Assembly (NCBI RefSeq): GCF_901875635.1
Contig: NZ_CABFMN010000128.1
Coordinates: forward strand, 62,001-126,000
Direction: 5' to 3'
DNA length: 64,000 nt
From: Xylophilus ampelinus
Lineage (GTDB): Bacteria > Pseudomonadota > Gammaproteobacteria > Burkholderiales > Burkholderiaceae_C
Shown here: positions 63,905 through 64,000 of the stretch, piece after piece
How positions within the stretch are numbered: position 1 is the first letter of the stretch
Layout of the letters: the number at the start of each line of letters is the position of its first letter
Made by a program: the position numbers and the translations under genes
Notes under the pieces: model-generated
The model's input: only the letters and a program-made list of their open reading frames with translations
Told to the model about the DNA's origin: nothing
Database searches by the model: none

Positions 63905-64000
63905 TCAGGGCGTCGGGGCAGACGGGGCAGGGGCTGGCGTCGCGGACCCAGCGGCAGGGGCCGGCGATGCCGCCGCGGACGGCGTGCGCCGCAGCTCCAG
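63905..64000 (-). CDS. C-terminal end of a protein continuing beyond the window
   Basis: On the minus strand an open frame ends at TGA (63905-63907) and runs to the window edge: LELRRTPSAAASPAPAAGS, then a Pro/Ala tail. The tail is typical of linkers or disordered ends in this GC-rich genome, so the protein cannot be identified. Convergent with the sensor kinase. Confidence 0.45.
   Translation of the reverse strand: MELRRTPSAAASPAPAAGSATPAPAPSAPTP

Overview
The window is a chromosomal stretch of a high-GC betaproteobacterium, most likely a member of the Comamonadaceae (Variovorax/Acidovorax-like). The evidence is the gene content (type-2 ArgC, YaeQ, DUF3717/DUF1289, TctDE-type and DctSR-type two-component pairs), the very GC-rich codon use, and a dispersed family of short palindromic repeats of a kind I associate with this family. 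No phage, plasmid, transposase, rRNA, tRNA or CRISPR was seen. Most of the window is ordinary core genome; accessory-looking content is limited to one orphan NRPS, part of pilY1 and several repeat elements.

Layout. 1-1.5 kb: 3' truncated phoX on the minus strand with a Pho box upstream. 1.5-3.8 kb: mltA, a 41-residue membrane protein whose start overlaps that of mltA, and a YiaD/OmpA-type lipoprotein. 3.8-11.6 kb (minus): DctR/DctS-like response regulator and PAS histidine kinase, a nitrilase-family amidase and the giant AsmA-like yhdP. 11.6-15.6 kb (plus): glnE (with an in-frame palindromic insert) overlapping an RlpA-SPOR lipoprotein. 15.6-18.3 kb: an ECF41/SigJ sigma factor with a match to its own promoter class, a ferritin-like diiron protein and an exported glutathione peroxidase.

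18.5-25.3 kb (plus): a seven-gene, tightly coupled lipid-modification operon (FAD amine oxidase, DUF1365, CFA synthase-like methyltransferase, chalcone-isomerase-like exported protein, MFS/GPH transporter, DUF3833 lipoprotein, SDR). 25.4-29 kb: GST, purB, yaeQ and two small metal-ribbon proteins. 29.2-31.2 kb: a yybP-ykoY manganese riboswitch, terC, a conserved hypothetical and a YvlD-like membrane protein. 31.3-36.5 kb (minus): a one-module lipopeptide synthetase (FAAL-PCP-C-A-PCP). 36.7-40.5 kb: M48 protease, moaC and a PglL/Wzy-type O-oligosaccharyltransferase. 40.7-48.7 kb (plus): minor-pilin operon fimT-pilV-pilW-pilX-pilY1-pilE.

48.8-54.1 kb (minus): apparent signalling operon terC2, PP2C phosphatase, FHA protein, CHASE2 adenylate/guanylate cyclase and a metallo-beta-lactamase-fold putative cyclic-nucleotide phosphodiesterase. 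54.2-56.3 kb: sucCD. 56.5-58.5 kb: argC (type 2), a small membrane protein and an HTH regulator. 58.5-60.8 kb (minus): recA, recX and an SRPBCC protein, with an SOS-box-like site between recA and a divergent MarR gene. 61.4-63.9 kb: a TctD/TctE-like two-component pair whose regulator gene is bracketed by two inverted-repeat MITE-like elements.

The most unusual signal is the dispersed ~62-bp double-hairpin repeat (ten copies). It is not confined to gaps: it supplies the stop codon of the CFA-synthase gene, appears to encode the signal-peptide region of two exported proteins (chalcone-isomerase-like and M48 protease), encodes a membrane helix inside the PglL-like enzyme, and carries the start codon of the TctE-like kinase. 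A separate palindromic element sits in frame inside glnE. Together they suggest short mobile repeats being recruited as protein-coding sequence. All assignments are from reading the sequence; no database search was run.
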